NCBI RefSeq assembly: GCF_002575655.3
Contig: NC_053035.3
Span: 88,933,322-88,997,321 of the forward strand
Source of the DNA: Aegilops tauschii subsp. strangulata
Taxonomy: Eukaryota > Streptophyta > Magnoliopsida > Poales > Poaceae
DNA length: 64,000 nucleotides
Direction: 5' to 3'
The notes beneath the pieces were generated by a model. The model worked only from the letters and a program-made list of their open reading frames with translations. It had not been told where the DNA came from and searched no databases. This document shows, one piece after another, positions 49,391 to 60,568 of the stretch. The position numbers were made by a program, and so were the translations under genes. Every line of letters begins with the position of its first letter. Position 1 is the first letter of the stretch.

Positions 49391-50007
49391 AATGCTTATG
49401 TTGGTGGAGAATTGAAATGTAATGCTTATATGATTGAACACTTGAGTGATTATATGTCTAGAGTTAAAGGTGAACTTAAACTTATTAGTAAACATGCTTC
49501 TATGGTTACCACTCAAGTAGAACAAGTGCTTAAAGCTCAAGATGATTTGCTCAATGAATTAAATAATAAGAAAAATGATAATGTTGTTAGAGTTGTGACT
49601 AGAAGGGGTAGAATGACTCAGGAACCTTTGTATCCTGAGGGCCACCCTAAGAGAATTGAGCAAGATTCTCATAGAACTAATGTTGATGCACCTAGTTATT
49701 CTAAGAAGAAGAAAAAGAAAAAGGATAGGACTTTGCATGCTTCTAGTGAACCTGTTGTTGACCCACCTGAGAATCCCAATGATATTTCTATTTCTGATGC
49801 TGAAACACAATCTGGTGATGAACATGAACCTAGTGATAATGTTAATGATGATGTTCATGTTGATGCTCAACCTAGCAATGACAATGACGTAGAGAATGAA
49901 CCTGCGTTGATCTTGATAACCCACAATCAAAGAATCAACGTTATGATAAGAGAAACTTCGTTGCTAGGAAGCAGGGTAAAGAAAGAGAACCATGGGTTCA
50001 GAAACCC
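49391..50007 (+). pseudogene. gag of D, second part
   Basis: It continues the frame cut at 24437: NAYVGGELKCNAYM, a helical region (HASMVTTQVEQVLKAQDDLL), a basic KKKKKKKD patch, then an acidic stretch (SGDEHEPSDNVNDDVHVDA). A frameshift near 49910 moves the frame to that of the protease. Confidence 0.75.
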
Positions 50008-50775
50008 ATGCCTTTTCCTCCTAAACCATACAAGAAAAAGGATGATGAGGATTTTGAGCGCTTTGTTGAAATGATTAGACCTATCTTTTTGCATATGCGT
50101 TTGACTAATATGCTTAAAATGAATATTTATGCTAAGTATATGAAAGATATTGTTACAAATAAAAGAAAGATACCAGAAGCTGAAATTTCCACCATGCTTG
50201 CCAATTATACTTTTAAAGGTGGAATACCAAAGAAACTAGGAGATCCAGGAGTACCAACTATACCATGCTCCATTAAAAGAAACTATGTTAAAACTGCTTT
50301 ATGTGATCTTGGAGCCGATGTTAGTGTTATGCCTCTCTCTTTATATAGTAGACTTGATTTGAATAAGTTGACACCTACTGAAATATCTTTGCAAATGGCC
50401 GATAAATCAACTGCTATACCAGTCGGTATTTGTGAGGATGTGCCTGTTGTGGTTGCAAACGTTACTATTTTAACAGACTTTGTTATTCTTGATATTCCCA
50501 AGGACGATAGTATGTCTATTATTCTTGGTAGACCCTTTTTGAATACTGCAGGGGCTGTTATTGATTGCAACAAAGGCAATGTCACTTTTCATGTTAATGG
50601 TAATGAGCATACGGTACACTTTCCGAGGAAACAATCTCAAGTCCACAGTATCAATTCTATTGGAAAGATTCCAACAATTACTATTGGAGGTTTTGAATTC
50701 CCTCTTCCTGCTGTCAAGAAGAAATATGATATTTTTATTACCGGGGATGTGCATATCCCCGTTGAGGTAACCTAG
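50008..50775 (+). CDS. protease region of D
   Basis: This is the longest open frame of D, 255 codons, though probably part of a longer gag-pro frame. FERFVEMIRPIFLHMRLTNML leads into the protease core ALCDLGADVSVMPLSLYSRL and SIILGRPFLNTAGAVIDC. The DLGA catalytic motif (Leu in place of Ser/Thr) is usual in Athila-type proteases. The frame ends TAG at 50773-50775, where pol would continue in an autonomous element. Confidence 0.75.
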   Translation: MPFPPKPYKKKDDEDFERFVEMIRPIFLHMRLTNMLKMNIYAKYMKDIVTNKRKIPEAEISTMLANYTFKGGIPKKLGDPGVPTIPCSIKRNYVKTALCDLGADVSVMPLSLYSRLDLNKLTPTEISLQMADKSTAIPVGICEDVPVVVANVTILTDFVILDIPKDDSMSIILGRPFLNTAGAVIDCNKGNVTFHVNGNEHTVHFPRKQSQVHSINSIGKIPTITIGGFEFPLPAVKKKYDIFITGDVHIPVEVT

Positions 50776-51561
50776 TGTTATTCGAAAATTCTCCGGTTTC
50801 ATGTTATTCCAAAAGAGTTTGTTAACCAGACTTGATCAACCTTGTTAGTGGATTCCTTTTGATGAGCATGAGGTGGATGAAGTTAGAAAGCACAACTCTC
50901 TGTACTCTCCTTTTACTTTCTGTTATTTAGAATAAATAAAGCATAAATAGTATTTTCTGTCTGTTTTCTGAATTATCCTTGCAATAAAAAATATCTCGAA
51001 AATAAAAGTTCTCCAAATGTCCTGAAAATGAAATATGATTTTTTGTAGAATATTTAAGAATATCCGGCACTAAGAACACACCGGGGGGACTCACCATCTG
51101 GCCACGAGGGTCCAGGGCGCGCTCACCCCCAGGGCGCGCCCCCTGCCTCGTGGGCCCCACGTGGACCCCCTCCACTTATTCCTGCACTCACTCACTTTAT
51201 CTTCCTCTAGAAAACATCCTCCCATAGCTCAAACCAGTGTTCTAGCTCATCTTGCTGCCATTTTCAATCTCCTTGCTCAAAGCTTCATTCAAAAAACTGT
51301 TTTGGGGGATTGTTCTTCGGTATGTGACTCCTCTAATGGTCCAATTAGTTTTTGTTCTAGTGCTTTATTTATTGCAATTTTTTGCTGCTAAGGTGACCAT
51401 GTTCTTGAGCTTGCATGTCAAATTTATATGGTCCAAAGTAGTTTTAATGCATGATATAGCCTCTAGGCACTTGTGGGAGTAGTTGCTATCAATATTGTTG
51501 AGTTTGGTTCACTTCTATTTTGAGTCACTAAAAATATTAGAAATTTTTCGGAGGAAGAAAT
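50776..51561 (+). other. non-coding stretch of D with U3-like block
   Basis: No polymerase sequence is seen where it would be expected. The part 51001-51175 aligns by eye to the LTR U3 (see separate entry). The rest is AT-rich leader before the ORF-1-like gene. Confidence 0.6.
51001..51175 (+). promoter_or_regulatory. internal copy of U3-like sequence in D
   Basis: It shares, in order, AATAAAAGTTCTC, AGAATAT, CCACGAGGGT, AGGGCGCG and CGCCCCCTGCCTCGTGGGCC with the LTR (for example 54747-54905). It sits about 390 bases before the ATHILA ORF-1-like start, so it may act as an internal promoter; that role is inferred. Confidence 0.55.
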
Positions 51562-52571
51562 ATGTTTAGGAAAATGTACCAAGGTGGTTCCGCAAGGAAG
51601 CAAGGCCCAAGGCTCGTGATACGTGAGCCGGACGATGAACCACCGAGGGAAGCTCAAGTGCGGCCTTGTGAATGGCAGTCAGAGGAGTTTATGGTCCAAG
51701 CAGGTATCAAGGATGAATTTGACGCATATGTGCGTAATGCTGATCTTGAGGACTTCGTGTCAGATAAGTGCCTGCAATACTGGTACCTAACTGATTCCTT
51801 TGTGAGAAGGTTTAAATTTACATCCTCGCGCAATTCTCACACTGTTTTATTAGATCTTATGATAATTCATATACCATGGATTTAGAAGATTTTAATACTG
51901 CTTGTAAACTCTCGCAGTGGGGCAATGTTAGTGAACCTCGCAAATCTGAATATAAAGACTTTATAGCTAGTATCACTGTAGGGGAATTTAGAGAAATCAC
52001 ACAAGCTACCATAGGGAGCATTCATTTTCCTTCCATACATTATTTTGCTTTCTTTATAGGTAGATGCATTAACGGTAAAGATGAGGCTTGTCACATGCAT
52101 GTGTGTTCCAGATCTTTGTGTCCTCAAGAGTGCGGTATTAGGTGATAAACAATATAACTTGGGGGCTATTGTTGCAGCAACGTTGCATCATAACGGTACA
52201 AGTGGAGATTTGTTTGGTGGAATTTATGCAACTCGGGTAGCTAATTATCTTGATGTACCCATACATAGAAATGATTTGGAGTTACCCCTTCTTATCTAGA
52301 CCTTAACACTATGGTCCGCCATCAGTTTGTTGAGAGGAATGAATAGTTCCTCCAGTACCGACTAATCTTTGACAGACGGCACACTGTCCATGTTGCCCTC
52401 CCTGCTCCTACTTTCTTTGACTTTCAGGCAAAAAGGAGATATGTTATAACCAGGGAGGAGGTGAACAAATATGAGAGGAGGACGGAGGCAGCTCGCCGGG
52501 CAGTAGCCGTTGCATCCCAGTATGACCCCAGTTATAACTTCGGATATCCGCTAGGCCAGCAGTGGCCCTAG
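51562..52571 (+). pseudogene. ATHILA ORF-1-like gene of D
   Basis: Starts MFRKMYQGGSARKQGPRLVI. Recognisable pieces are FDAYVRNADLEDFVSDKC, YTMDLEDFNTACKL in a shifted frame (from about 51870), YKDFIASITVGEFREITQAT, SIHFPSIHYFAFFIGRCI, then another frame with GDKQYNLGAIVA and GGIYATRVANYLDVP. It ends YDPSYNFGYPLGQQWP and TAG at 52569-52571. The pattern fits the plant ATHILA ORF-1 family as I know it, whose function is not established. At least two frameshifts and a stop (52298-52300) disable it. It lies where env-like genes lie in other elements. Confidence 0.7.
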
Positions 52572-54595
52572 ACCAACTTAGGCCAAAAGCCTAAGCTTGG
52601 GGGAGTACGTATTTCTCACCGATATTACATTCATATTCACACACTCATTCTACTTGTCGGTGCTCATACTTTTTCATTGTACTACCCATGCTACTTTATT
52701 TTCTTTTCTAAGCCTTCTTCTTGCGTGTTTGAAAAACCTTAAGAAAAACCAAAAAAATCAGTTGTAGCTTTTAGCTAGTTTACTTTCCATGCCTGTAGTA
52801 GTAGTAACTAAAAAGAAAACCCAAAATGATTTCTCGTTCCTCTTTTGCTTGTTGGGAGCTTTCCTGTGTAAATAGTTTTATTTCCTTTTTTTTCTTTGGG
52901 GGTCGAGAGGAGAAGACCATGATGAAAATGTTGAGTGGCTCTCATATGCATTATTGTTGATTTAACAAAGAGGCCATATTACCTTGTCTTCTCCCTTGTA
53001 TTAAATCCTTGCAGATTCCAGCTTAGTCCAATGCACGTGCACTATTATTATTATCCACACCGTTCGGTCGTGCGAGTGAAAGGCAATAATGACGATATAT
53101 GATGGACTGATTGAGATGAGAGAAGCTGGTATGAACTTGACCTATGTTGTTTTTGTAAATATGATTAGTTCATCATTCCTGATTCAGCCTATTATGAATG
53201 AAACATGTTTGCAATGACAACTAGAGATTATAGTTGCTCATGTCATACTTAATTAGCTAGGAGTTTATAATGGTTTACCTTGCGTGCCAACATGCTATTA
53301 AAATGGTTGTGATGTGGTACGATAGGGTGGTATCCTCCTTTGAACGATTCGAGTGGCTTGACTTGGCACATGTTCACGCATGTAGTTGAAACAAAATCAA
53401 CATAGCCTCCATGATATTTATGTCCATGGTGAATTATATCCTACTCATGCTTGCACTCAGTGTTGATTAATTTTAGTGCATGTTCATGACTGTTGTCGCT
53501 CTCTAGTTGGTCGCTCCCAGTCTCTTTCTAGCCTTCACTTTTACTAAGTGGGAATACTGCTTGTGCATCCACTTTCATAAACCCCAAAGTATTCCATATG
53601 AGTCCACCATACCTTCCTATATGCAGTATCTGCTACCTGTCGTTCCAAGTAAATTTGTATGTGCCAAAGTCTAAACCTTCAAATGAAATTCTGTTTTGTA
53701 TGCTCGAATAGCTCATGTATCAATTAGGGCTGTCTGTATCTTCCATGCTAGGTGGGTTATTCTCACGATGAGTGGACTCCGCTCATCATTCATGAGAAAA
53801 TGGCTGGTAACCGGGATGCCCAGTCCCATGCTTAAATCAAAATAATTGCAAACAAAACTTCCCCAGGATTGTTGTTAGTTGGAGGCACCCGTTGTTTCGG
53901 ACAAGCCATGGATTGATGTTTGTTGGTGGTGGGGGAGTATCAACTTTACCATTCTGTTTGGGAACCGCCTATAATTTGTGTAGCATGGAAGATATCAAGA
54001 TCTCTTGGTTGTTATGTTGACAATGAAAGTATGCCACTCAAAATATTATTTATCTCTATTTCAAAACTCGAGCTCTGGCACCTCTACAAATCCTCGCTTC
54101 CCTCTGCGGAGGGCCTATCTATTTACTTTTATGTTGAGTCATCACCCCCTTATTAAAAAGCACCAGTTGGAGAGCACCTCTGTCATTTGCATGCATTGCT
54201 ATTAATTTACATGTAGTATGACTGTGACTAGATCTCTTTTACCATGAATTACCATGTCTAGTCACTCCTTGATCTTCAGAGGTGCTCAGGATTTATGTTT
54301 TGCGGTCTCAGAAAGGGCTAGCGAGATACCATCTTGTTATATCATATGTTGATTGTTTTGAGAAAGTGTTGTCATGCGAGATTTACTATTATTGCTGGCT
54401 AGTTGATTATGCCATTGATATGAGTAAACATGAGACCTAAGTGTTATTGTGAATATGGTTAGGTCATAATATTTGCTGAAAACTTGAATGTTGGCTTTAC
54501 ATATTTACAACAACAAGAGCAAACATAGTTTGTAAACGTTTTTCTTTATCACTTTCAGTTTGTCAACTGAATTGCTTGAGGGCAAGCAAAGGTTT
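52572..54595 (+). other. non-coding 3' region of D
   Basis: About 2 kb without a credible gene. It begins with the conserved 20-mer at 52583-52602. Confidence 0.6.
52583..52602 (+). promoter_or_regulatory. second polypurine-like motif in D (candidate central PPT)
   Basis: Identical over 20 bases to 3414-3433 in A. It contains the same AAGCTTGGGG core as the motif before the 3' LTR of D (54596). It starts 12 bases after the ORF-1-like stop. Confidence 0.4.
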
Positions 54596-54609
54596 AAGCT
54601 TGGGGGAGT
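54596..54609 (+). promoter_or_regulatory. LTR-adjacent polypurine motif of D
   Basis: AAGCTTGGGGGAGT directly precedes TGATACG of the 3' LTR. Confidence 0.6.
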
Positions 54610-56012
54610 TGATACGTCTCCAACGTATCTACTTTTCCAAACACTTTTGCCCTTGTTTTGGACTCTAACTTGCATGATTTGAATGGCACTAACCTGGACT
54701 GACGCTATTTTCAGCAGAATTGCCATGGTATTATTTTTGCGCAGAAATAAAAGTTCTGGGAATGACCTGAAACTTCATGGAGAATATTTTTGGAATTAAT
54801 AAAAAATACTAGCGAAAGAATCGACACCAGGGGGGCCACACCTTGTCCACGCGGGTGGAGGGCGCGCCCACCCCCTGGGGCGCGCCCCCTGCCTCGTGGG
54901 CCCCCTGAGACTCCACCGACCTCAAGTCCAACTCCATATATTCACGTTCGGGGAGAAAAAAATCAAGGAGAAGGATTCATCGTGTTTTACGATACGGAGC
55001 CGCCGCCAAGCCCTATCTCTCTCGGGAGGGCTGATCTGGGGTCCGTTCGGGGCTCCGGAGAGGGGAATCCCTCGCCGTCGTCATCATCAACCATCCTCCA
55101 TCACCAATTTCATGATGCTCACCGCCGTGCGTGAGTAATTCCATCATAGACTTGCTGGACGGTGATGGGTTGGATAAGATTTATCATGTAATCGAGTTAG
55201 TTTTGTTAGGGTTTGATCCCTAATATCCATTATGTTCTGAGATTGATGTTGCTATGACTTTTCTATGCTTAATGCTTGTCACTATGGACCGAGTGCCATG
55301 ATTTCAGATCTTAACCTATTATGTTTTCATGAATGTATGTGAGTTCTTGATCCTATTTTGCAAGTGAATAGTCACCTACTATGTGTTATGATCCGGTAAC
55401 CCCGACGTGACAATAATCGGGACCACTCCCGGTGATGACCGTAGTTTGAGGAGTTCATGTATTCACTAAGTGTTAATGCTTTGGTCCGGTACTCTATTAA
55501 AAGGAGGCCTTAATATCCGTTAGTTTCCACCAGGACCCCACTACCACGGGAGGGCAGGACAAAAGATGTCATGCAAGTTCTTTTCCATAAGCATGTATGA
55601 CTATATTCGGAATACATGCCTACATTACATTGATGAACTGGAGCTAGTTCTGTGTCACCCTATGTTATAACTGTTGCATGAGGAATCGCATCCGACATAA
55701 TTATCCATCACTAATCCAATGCCTACGAGCTTTTCACATATTGATCTTTGCTTATTTACTTCGTCATTGCCACTGTTACAATTACTACAAAACTGCTACT
55801 GTTACTTTTGCCACCGTTACCGTTACTTCCATACTACTTTGCTACTAAGTACTTTGCTGCAGATATTAAGTTTTCTAGGTGTGCTTGAATTGACAACTGA
55901 ACTGCTAATACTTGAGAATATTCTTTGGCTCCCCTTGTGTCGAATCAATAAATTTGGGTTGAATACTCTACCCTCGAAAACTGTTGCGATCCCCTATACT
56001 TGTGGGTTATCA
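54610..56012 (+). repeat. 3' LTR of D
   Basis: Starts TGATACGTCTCCAACG and ends GGGTTATCA. It retains about 29 bases (near 55952-55980) missing from the 5' LTR. A CCATATATTCACG TATA-like site lies near 54935. Confidence 0.88.
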
Positions 56013-56017
56013 GCCAA

Positions 56018-56592
56018 CGGCCTCATCCTATCTGGCATCAAGCCGCGGCTCGTTGAGCCGCTCATCCGTTCACCCGGCAGCTGGCTCAACGAGCTGCCGG
56101 CCGTTCTCTGGAGTCTCCGAACAACGCCAAACCGGTCGACCGGGTTCACCCCGTTCTTCCTCGTCTACGGAGCAGAAGCCGTCATCCCGACCAACGTCGA
56201 GTTCGACTCGCCGCACGTCACGGTGTACACTGAAGCCGAAGCCGAAGAATCCCGTGAAGACGGTGTCGACCTGCTCGAAGAAGCACGTCTCCTAGCACAC
56301 AGCCGCTCAGCCATCTACCAGCAAGGCCTGAGGCACTACCACAACAAGAAGATCAAGCCCCTTGCTTTTCGTGAGGGAGACCTCGTCCTCCGACTCGTCC
56401 AAGAACAAGTCGGCCAGCACAAGCTGTCCCCCCATGGGAGGGCCCATTCATCGTCAGCAGGGCCTTGTGGGACCGGAACGCCTACTACCTCATCGACGCT
56501 CACAAGTCAAACAAGTGCAAGAGAGACACCGCCAGCGAAGAAACAACCCGGTCGTGGAACGCGAAACTCCTCCGCCCGTTTTACAGTTAGCC
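56018..56592 (+). pseudogene. integrase C-terminal part of B
   Basis: The frame continues that cut at 21634: SWLNELPAVLWSLRTTPNRS, GFTPFFLVYGAEAVIPTNVE, then KPLAFREGDLVLRLVQE. A frameshift near 56430 moves the GPFIVSRALWDRNAYYL stretch to another frame, which ends LLRPFYS and TAG at 56590-56592. This is the DNA-binding end of a Tat-type integrase. Confidence 0.83.
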
Positions 56593-57636
56593 ATGTGCAC
56601 ATATGTATCGCTGCCTTTTGTAATCATCTGAAAACTATGGAGTCCCCGAACGACGCTCGGGGGCTGCCCTTTCCGACCAAGCTATTGTGTCTCCTGCATT
56701 TGTGCATTATTTACCTCTTTACCAAACCCGGCCACCGGTCCGACTCGCTCAACCAGGGGGCTCGGGGGTTGGCTGGCTTGGTCACTACCCACCGCCTTCC
56801 TTAGCGGTTCCTGACGTACTGGGATCGCCGCGGCCTTCCACTTCGCCCTAAGCCACAGAACCGGCTTCGGCTGTCGGCCTGCAAGCGCGCAAGGTCAGAG
56901 CACCAGCACGCCACGAACACTAAGTCAAGGACCGCCGGGTTACCCAACCCGCCCCGCCACTTTAAGTTGCCATACGATTGGCTGCTCGCCAACCGGCTTC
57001 GCCGGATTGCCGCCAGCTGGCCCAGTGGGTGTTTCGCTCGCACTCAACGTTTCGAACGCCTAAGTACTGCACGCTCCTCTCGAAGGCCAAACCCCTTGTC
57101 ACGGACCGAAGCCTCGGCCATCAGACTCGCGGGGGAGGGAAGCCCAAGAGGGGAAGTCACAAGAAATCAACTCAAAAGATGAAAAGCAAAAGCGCAGGCA
57201 TCCACGAAATTCATACATACCGCCGGGTTGATCGACCCGGCCCCGCCACTTTAAGTTGCCGCACGACCGGCTGCTCGCCAACCGGCTTCGCCAGATTGCC
57301 GCTAGCCGGCCCAGTGGGTGTTTCGCTCGCGCTCAATGTTTCGAAACGCCTAAGTACTGCGCGCTCCTCCTGAAGGCCAAACCCCTTATTACGGACCGGA
57401 GCCTCGGCCGGTAGACTCGCGGGGGGCGGGGGGGGGGGGGGGGGGGGCCAAGAGGGGAAAATCGCGAGAAAACAGCTCAAAAAATGAAAAGCAAAAGCGT
57501 GAACATTCACAGAACTTATACATCATAAATTCGGAGGACAGGCCCAAGGCCAAAGTTCACTACACCCAGATACTCCCAGTGGCTGGGTGGACCTGCTACC
57601 TAACATAAATTTTTACTAAGTTAAAAACAGGTAGCC
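56593..57636. other. 3' non-coding region of B
   Basis: It contains the 288-bp tandem repeat (56933-57527) and a G-run (57421-57447). No coding frame is supported. It lies between the integrase stop and the 3' end of the antisense gene. Confidence 0.6.
56933..57527. repeat. tandem duplication, 288-bp unit
   Basis: Unit 1 is 56933-57220 and unit 2 is 57221 to about 57527. Both contain CCGCCACTTTAAGTTGCC, CCCAGTGGGTGTTTCGCTCG and a closing GAAAAGCAAAAGCG. The G-run expansion in unit 2 and small changes show divergence. Confidence 0.85.
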
Positions 57637-58277
57637 TCAAGCATCTCCCTCGGTGACCTCTGGGTTCGCCGAGGTACCGGTGTCTCCCTCCTCGGCGTCC
57701 GCGTCGCGGTAGATGTCCGTCTCCTTGGAGTTGCCCTCCGGGTCGTCCAGAAGCAGGTCGTAGTCGTCAGCAGGCACGACTCCGCAATCCTCCGCCCGCT
57801 CCGGCTGGAACTCATCATGGAAGGCGAACCCGGCGATGTAGCTGGCCCGAGCAGCAATCCATCTGGCCTCCGCCTGTAGCTGCTTCTCCGAGGCGGCTCG
57901 CTGGCCCATCAACGCGTCCAGCGACAGGTCCGGATGCCAAGACATTGCAAACCTGAGGGCCATCTCGGCGCCGGCACGCGCGGCGGAAACGTGCCAGTCG
58001 TGGAGCCGATCCGGCCCCGCCTCCAACCACAGCGCCAGCTGCGTGAAGCTGCTCGGTGCAACGGAACCCGGCCAGAGAGCCGCCGTCATCGCCGTGCCGG
58101 CCTGAGAAAGCCGCCCCATTTGATCGCCCAAGACGCGCAAACGAGCCACGGCGGCGGTCACCATCTCCGGGAAGGTCCAAGCCACCTGTGGGTCGGTCCC
58201 GGAGCCGATGATTCCCTGTGGGTCCCGCTGAAAGCGGACGGCCTCGTCCGCCAGCTGGCGCGTCTCTGGGAAGGCCC
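57637..58277 (-). pseudogene. antisense gene of B, last exon
   Basis: After acceptor CTTGACAG (58278), the frame runs open to the stop at 57637-57639, about 213 codons. Features are FPEMVTAAVARLRVLGDQMG, then SFTQLALWLEAGPDRLHDWH, EMALRFAMSWHPDLSLDALM and an acidic C-terminus (DDYDLLLDDPEG, DADAEEGDTG). The middle parallels the tail of the antisense gene in C: C has SYFGLVKRLVNACPRLDIIK and ARMAFARIKVQWAKMNAVKL at the same spacing. Upstream exons are displaced by H and the CACTA element and lie outside the window. The function is unknown. This exon itself is intact. Confidence 0.65.
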
Positions 58278-58334
58278 CTGTCAAGAAAAAGAGCAAGTCA
58301 GAATAGTCACCAAGGGAAAGAAGTCGGGACCCCG

Positions 58335-59741
58335 TGTAACAGCCTGGATTTTTGCCCTTTTCTTTTTCCTTTGATTTTCTTGGATTTCCTGTTTTGATTT
58401 GCTTTTCTGTGGCTATGTGGTTCTGAAACTTGGGAAGATCATGTCTTCCTAGGTTTATAGTGGCTTGTCATCCTCATCATCGTCCTGAAACCCTGTCATT
58501 TTCATCCTTGACCTAACCCAATATTCTTTTTATTGGGAATATTCCTTTTCTGATAAAGGAATAACCCTTTAAAACCCTAGGTTGTGAAGCAACCTATATT
58601 TCTGTCACTCACAAAATTCCCAAATAATTCTCATAAATTGTTTGGGTCATATATTCCTCAAATATGGCAAAATATTTCATTGTTTATGTTTCGCATCATG
58701 CTCAATTAATTCATTTTCTATTCTGTCCTCGATGGCAGATTGTGATGCAAGTGCCATTTATCTTTTCCCAATTCATCCCAAACTTCTTGGACATCTTTTA
58801 CTGTCCAAATAATTGCCTCATGCCAAAATTCAACTCAATTGGCCTAGTAAATATTCCTGAGCAAATTTTCAAAATTCTTGTCTGAGGGAAGTGGTTGTGA
58901 AGGAAGTACAAGCTAGGCATATCCAAATGAGTTGAAATTTTGCAAGATCCTTCATACGATCAAACCATGACTCTCCACCAAATTTGAGCTCACGTAACTC
59001 ATCTATGTGAGCCCAGCTCCAAATCTTGGTTTCTGGTCAGATTTTCAGGTTGTGAAGCAACTATATTTTGTATTGCTTCATTTAAGCTGAAAATTTTCCA
59101 GGGCATCCACCTATCCATATAAACTCCCTCCACCAAAATTTGGCTCAATCCATTACACCATTTGCTCTATGCAATTTTTCCAAGTTTCTGTCCAGAGCAA
59201 AGCTATATGAAGCAAGTGCTATTTTGGTTCATCCAGATGGCCTGAAACTTTTTGAGCATCTTCATATCTTCAAATCAATAGGCCATGACCAATTTCAGCT
59301 CAACTTGCCTCTCCATGTGAGTGCATCATCCAAATCCCTAATTCTGGCCATTGTAGTGGTTTCTACAGCAACCCTCATCTAAACTCCTCCTCTTAGTCTG
59401 ATTTTTGGTGAACAACATCACCTTAGTGTTTGATCATCATTGGACAAACTATGTACTGCGTTACCAAGCTGGTGTCCCCACTGCACAGCACAAACACTTG
59501 GTTCCTGGCTTGCTTTGGGGCCATCTGCAAATCTCTTCTTTGCACCTGGACCCAATACTTTCTTCATTTTAACTGAGGACACGACGGTCTATCTACTAGA
59601 CATGGTCGGCTCGGCCAGAACGCGCCGTTTGCACCAGTGCCCGTGGTGATCACGCTAGCGTCACACATAGTGCAAGCTCTGGCTCGGTCCGGCCACTGTG
59701 CTCGTCTCCTCCCTCCTCGTCTCGACGTCCAACCATGTCCT
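58335..59741 (+). mobile_element. start of a further LTR (element H)
   Basis: TGTAACAGCCTGG opens a new sequence in the intron of B's antisense gene. No coding frame is visible over 1.4 kb. The start resembles the TGTAACACC start of E and F LTRs. It is cut by the CACTA element at 59742, so its end and TSD are not visible. Confidence 0.5.
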
Positions 59742-60090
59742 CACTACAAAAAGAAGACACATTCGTGACATTTTGGGCCGAACGAATTTTTTTTTGGTCA
59801 TACATATGACACTTCTATGACGATAATTGTGACAAAACCCGGTATCATCATAGATGTGGTGGGCTCCTACTTCTATGACAAAAAATCATGACAGAAAATT
59901 TGCTTTTCGTCCTGGGCGGGCCGGAGACGCAGCTGCATGACATTCTTTGGGCCGTCCATGACAGAAAAAACCATGGTACAAGCGAGGGCCAGGAAAATTT
60001 CGGCGAGTTCCCGGTTACGGTGGGAGGTCCGGGGCCGAGCGATGCGCGTTTCTCTCGTACACGTACGTGCGTTTGTGCGAGGCATTGGCT

Positions 60091-60245
60091 CTAACTGAAC
60101 CCGAGCGAGGTGTTGGGATCTAACTGAACCCGAGCGATTGCACTGCAGGCTACGCGTTACTGAACCCGAGCGATCGATCGATGGCTGTTAACTGAACCCG
60201 ATCGAGCGATTCCTTCGCTACTGCTGCTAACTGAAGCCGATCGAT
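60091..60245. repeat. ACTGAACCCGA(G/T)CGA motif repeats
   Basis: About five copies at irregular spacing of 30-40 bases, the last one diverged (ACTGAAGCCGATCGA). Short subterminal repeats of this kind are typical transposase-binding regions of CACTA elements. Confidence 0.7.
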
Positions 60246-60568
60246 GCTGCCTCTGGGATGAACAGTGAGTGTTGTGGGGGGTTTTGATGAACCGTGAGCG
60301 GTGGCGTTGCCTCTGGATGAACAGGACCCCGTGGTGTGGTGGAGGCTGGATGAACAGTAGATGGTGGAGGGGTGCCCGTGGAGGGGTGGTTGAACAGGAC
60401 CCCATGGTGTGGAGGGCTGGATGAACAGTAGACGGTGGTGGGGTGCCCGTGGAGGGGTGGTTGAACAGTAGCCGGTGGAGTAGCGCGCGGTGGAGGCTGG
60501 AGGAGGTCGACGGTGGAGATGAACAGTATCCCGTGGAGTCCCGTTTTGTGGTACGCCACACCCCTCCC

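Larger units (their letters stand above)
21635..56012 (+). mobile_element. Athila-lineage non-autonomous Gypsy element D
   Basis: LTRs lie at 21635-23003 and 54610-56012. A perfect 5-bp TSD gccaa is at 21630-21634 and 56013-56017. Without the nested E it is about 9.4 kb. Content is gag, a protease with the Athila-type CDLGAD motif, no reverse transcriptase or integrase, a U3-like internal block, an ATHILA ORF-1-like gene and a long non-coding 3' part. It is of the Fatima/WHAM type (tentative). It is inserted in the integrase of B. Confidence 0.88.
7112..58334 (+). mobile_element. autonomous-type Tat-lineage Gypsy element B, in pieces
   Basis: Pieces in order are a gag remnant (7112-7292), protease, reverse transcriptase and RNase H (16492-18600), a second RNase H (18601-19033), linker and integrase (20767-21634), integrase C-terminus (56018-56592), 3' region and antisense gene end (56593-58334). 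The pieces rejoin in frame across the insertions of C, S and D, all bounded by target-site duplications. A second RNase H after the first is characteristic of the Tat lineage. The left end, both LTRs and the 5' half of the antisense gene are not in the window. Many stops and frameshifts show the copy is dead. Confidence 0.8.

Noticed and set aside
55719..56804. 361-codon ORF read as one gene
   Set aside because: Its first third is LTR of D and only the part from 56018 is integrase. The end is in the wrong frame after 56430.
7112..58334. A host gene hidden between elements
   Set aside because: Element borders and TSDs account for the sequence end to end, leaving no unassigned stretch with coding character.
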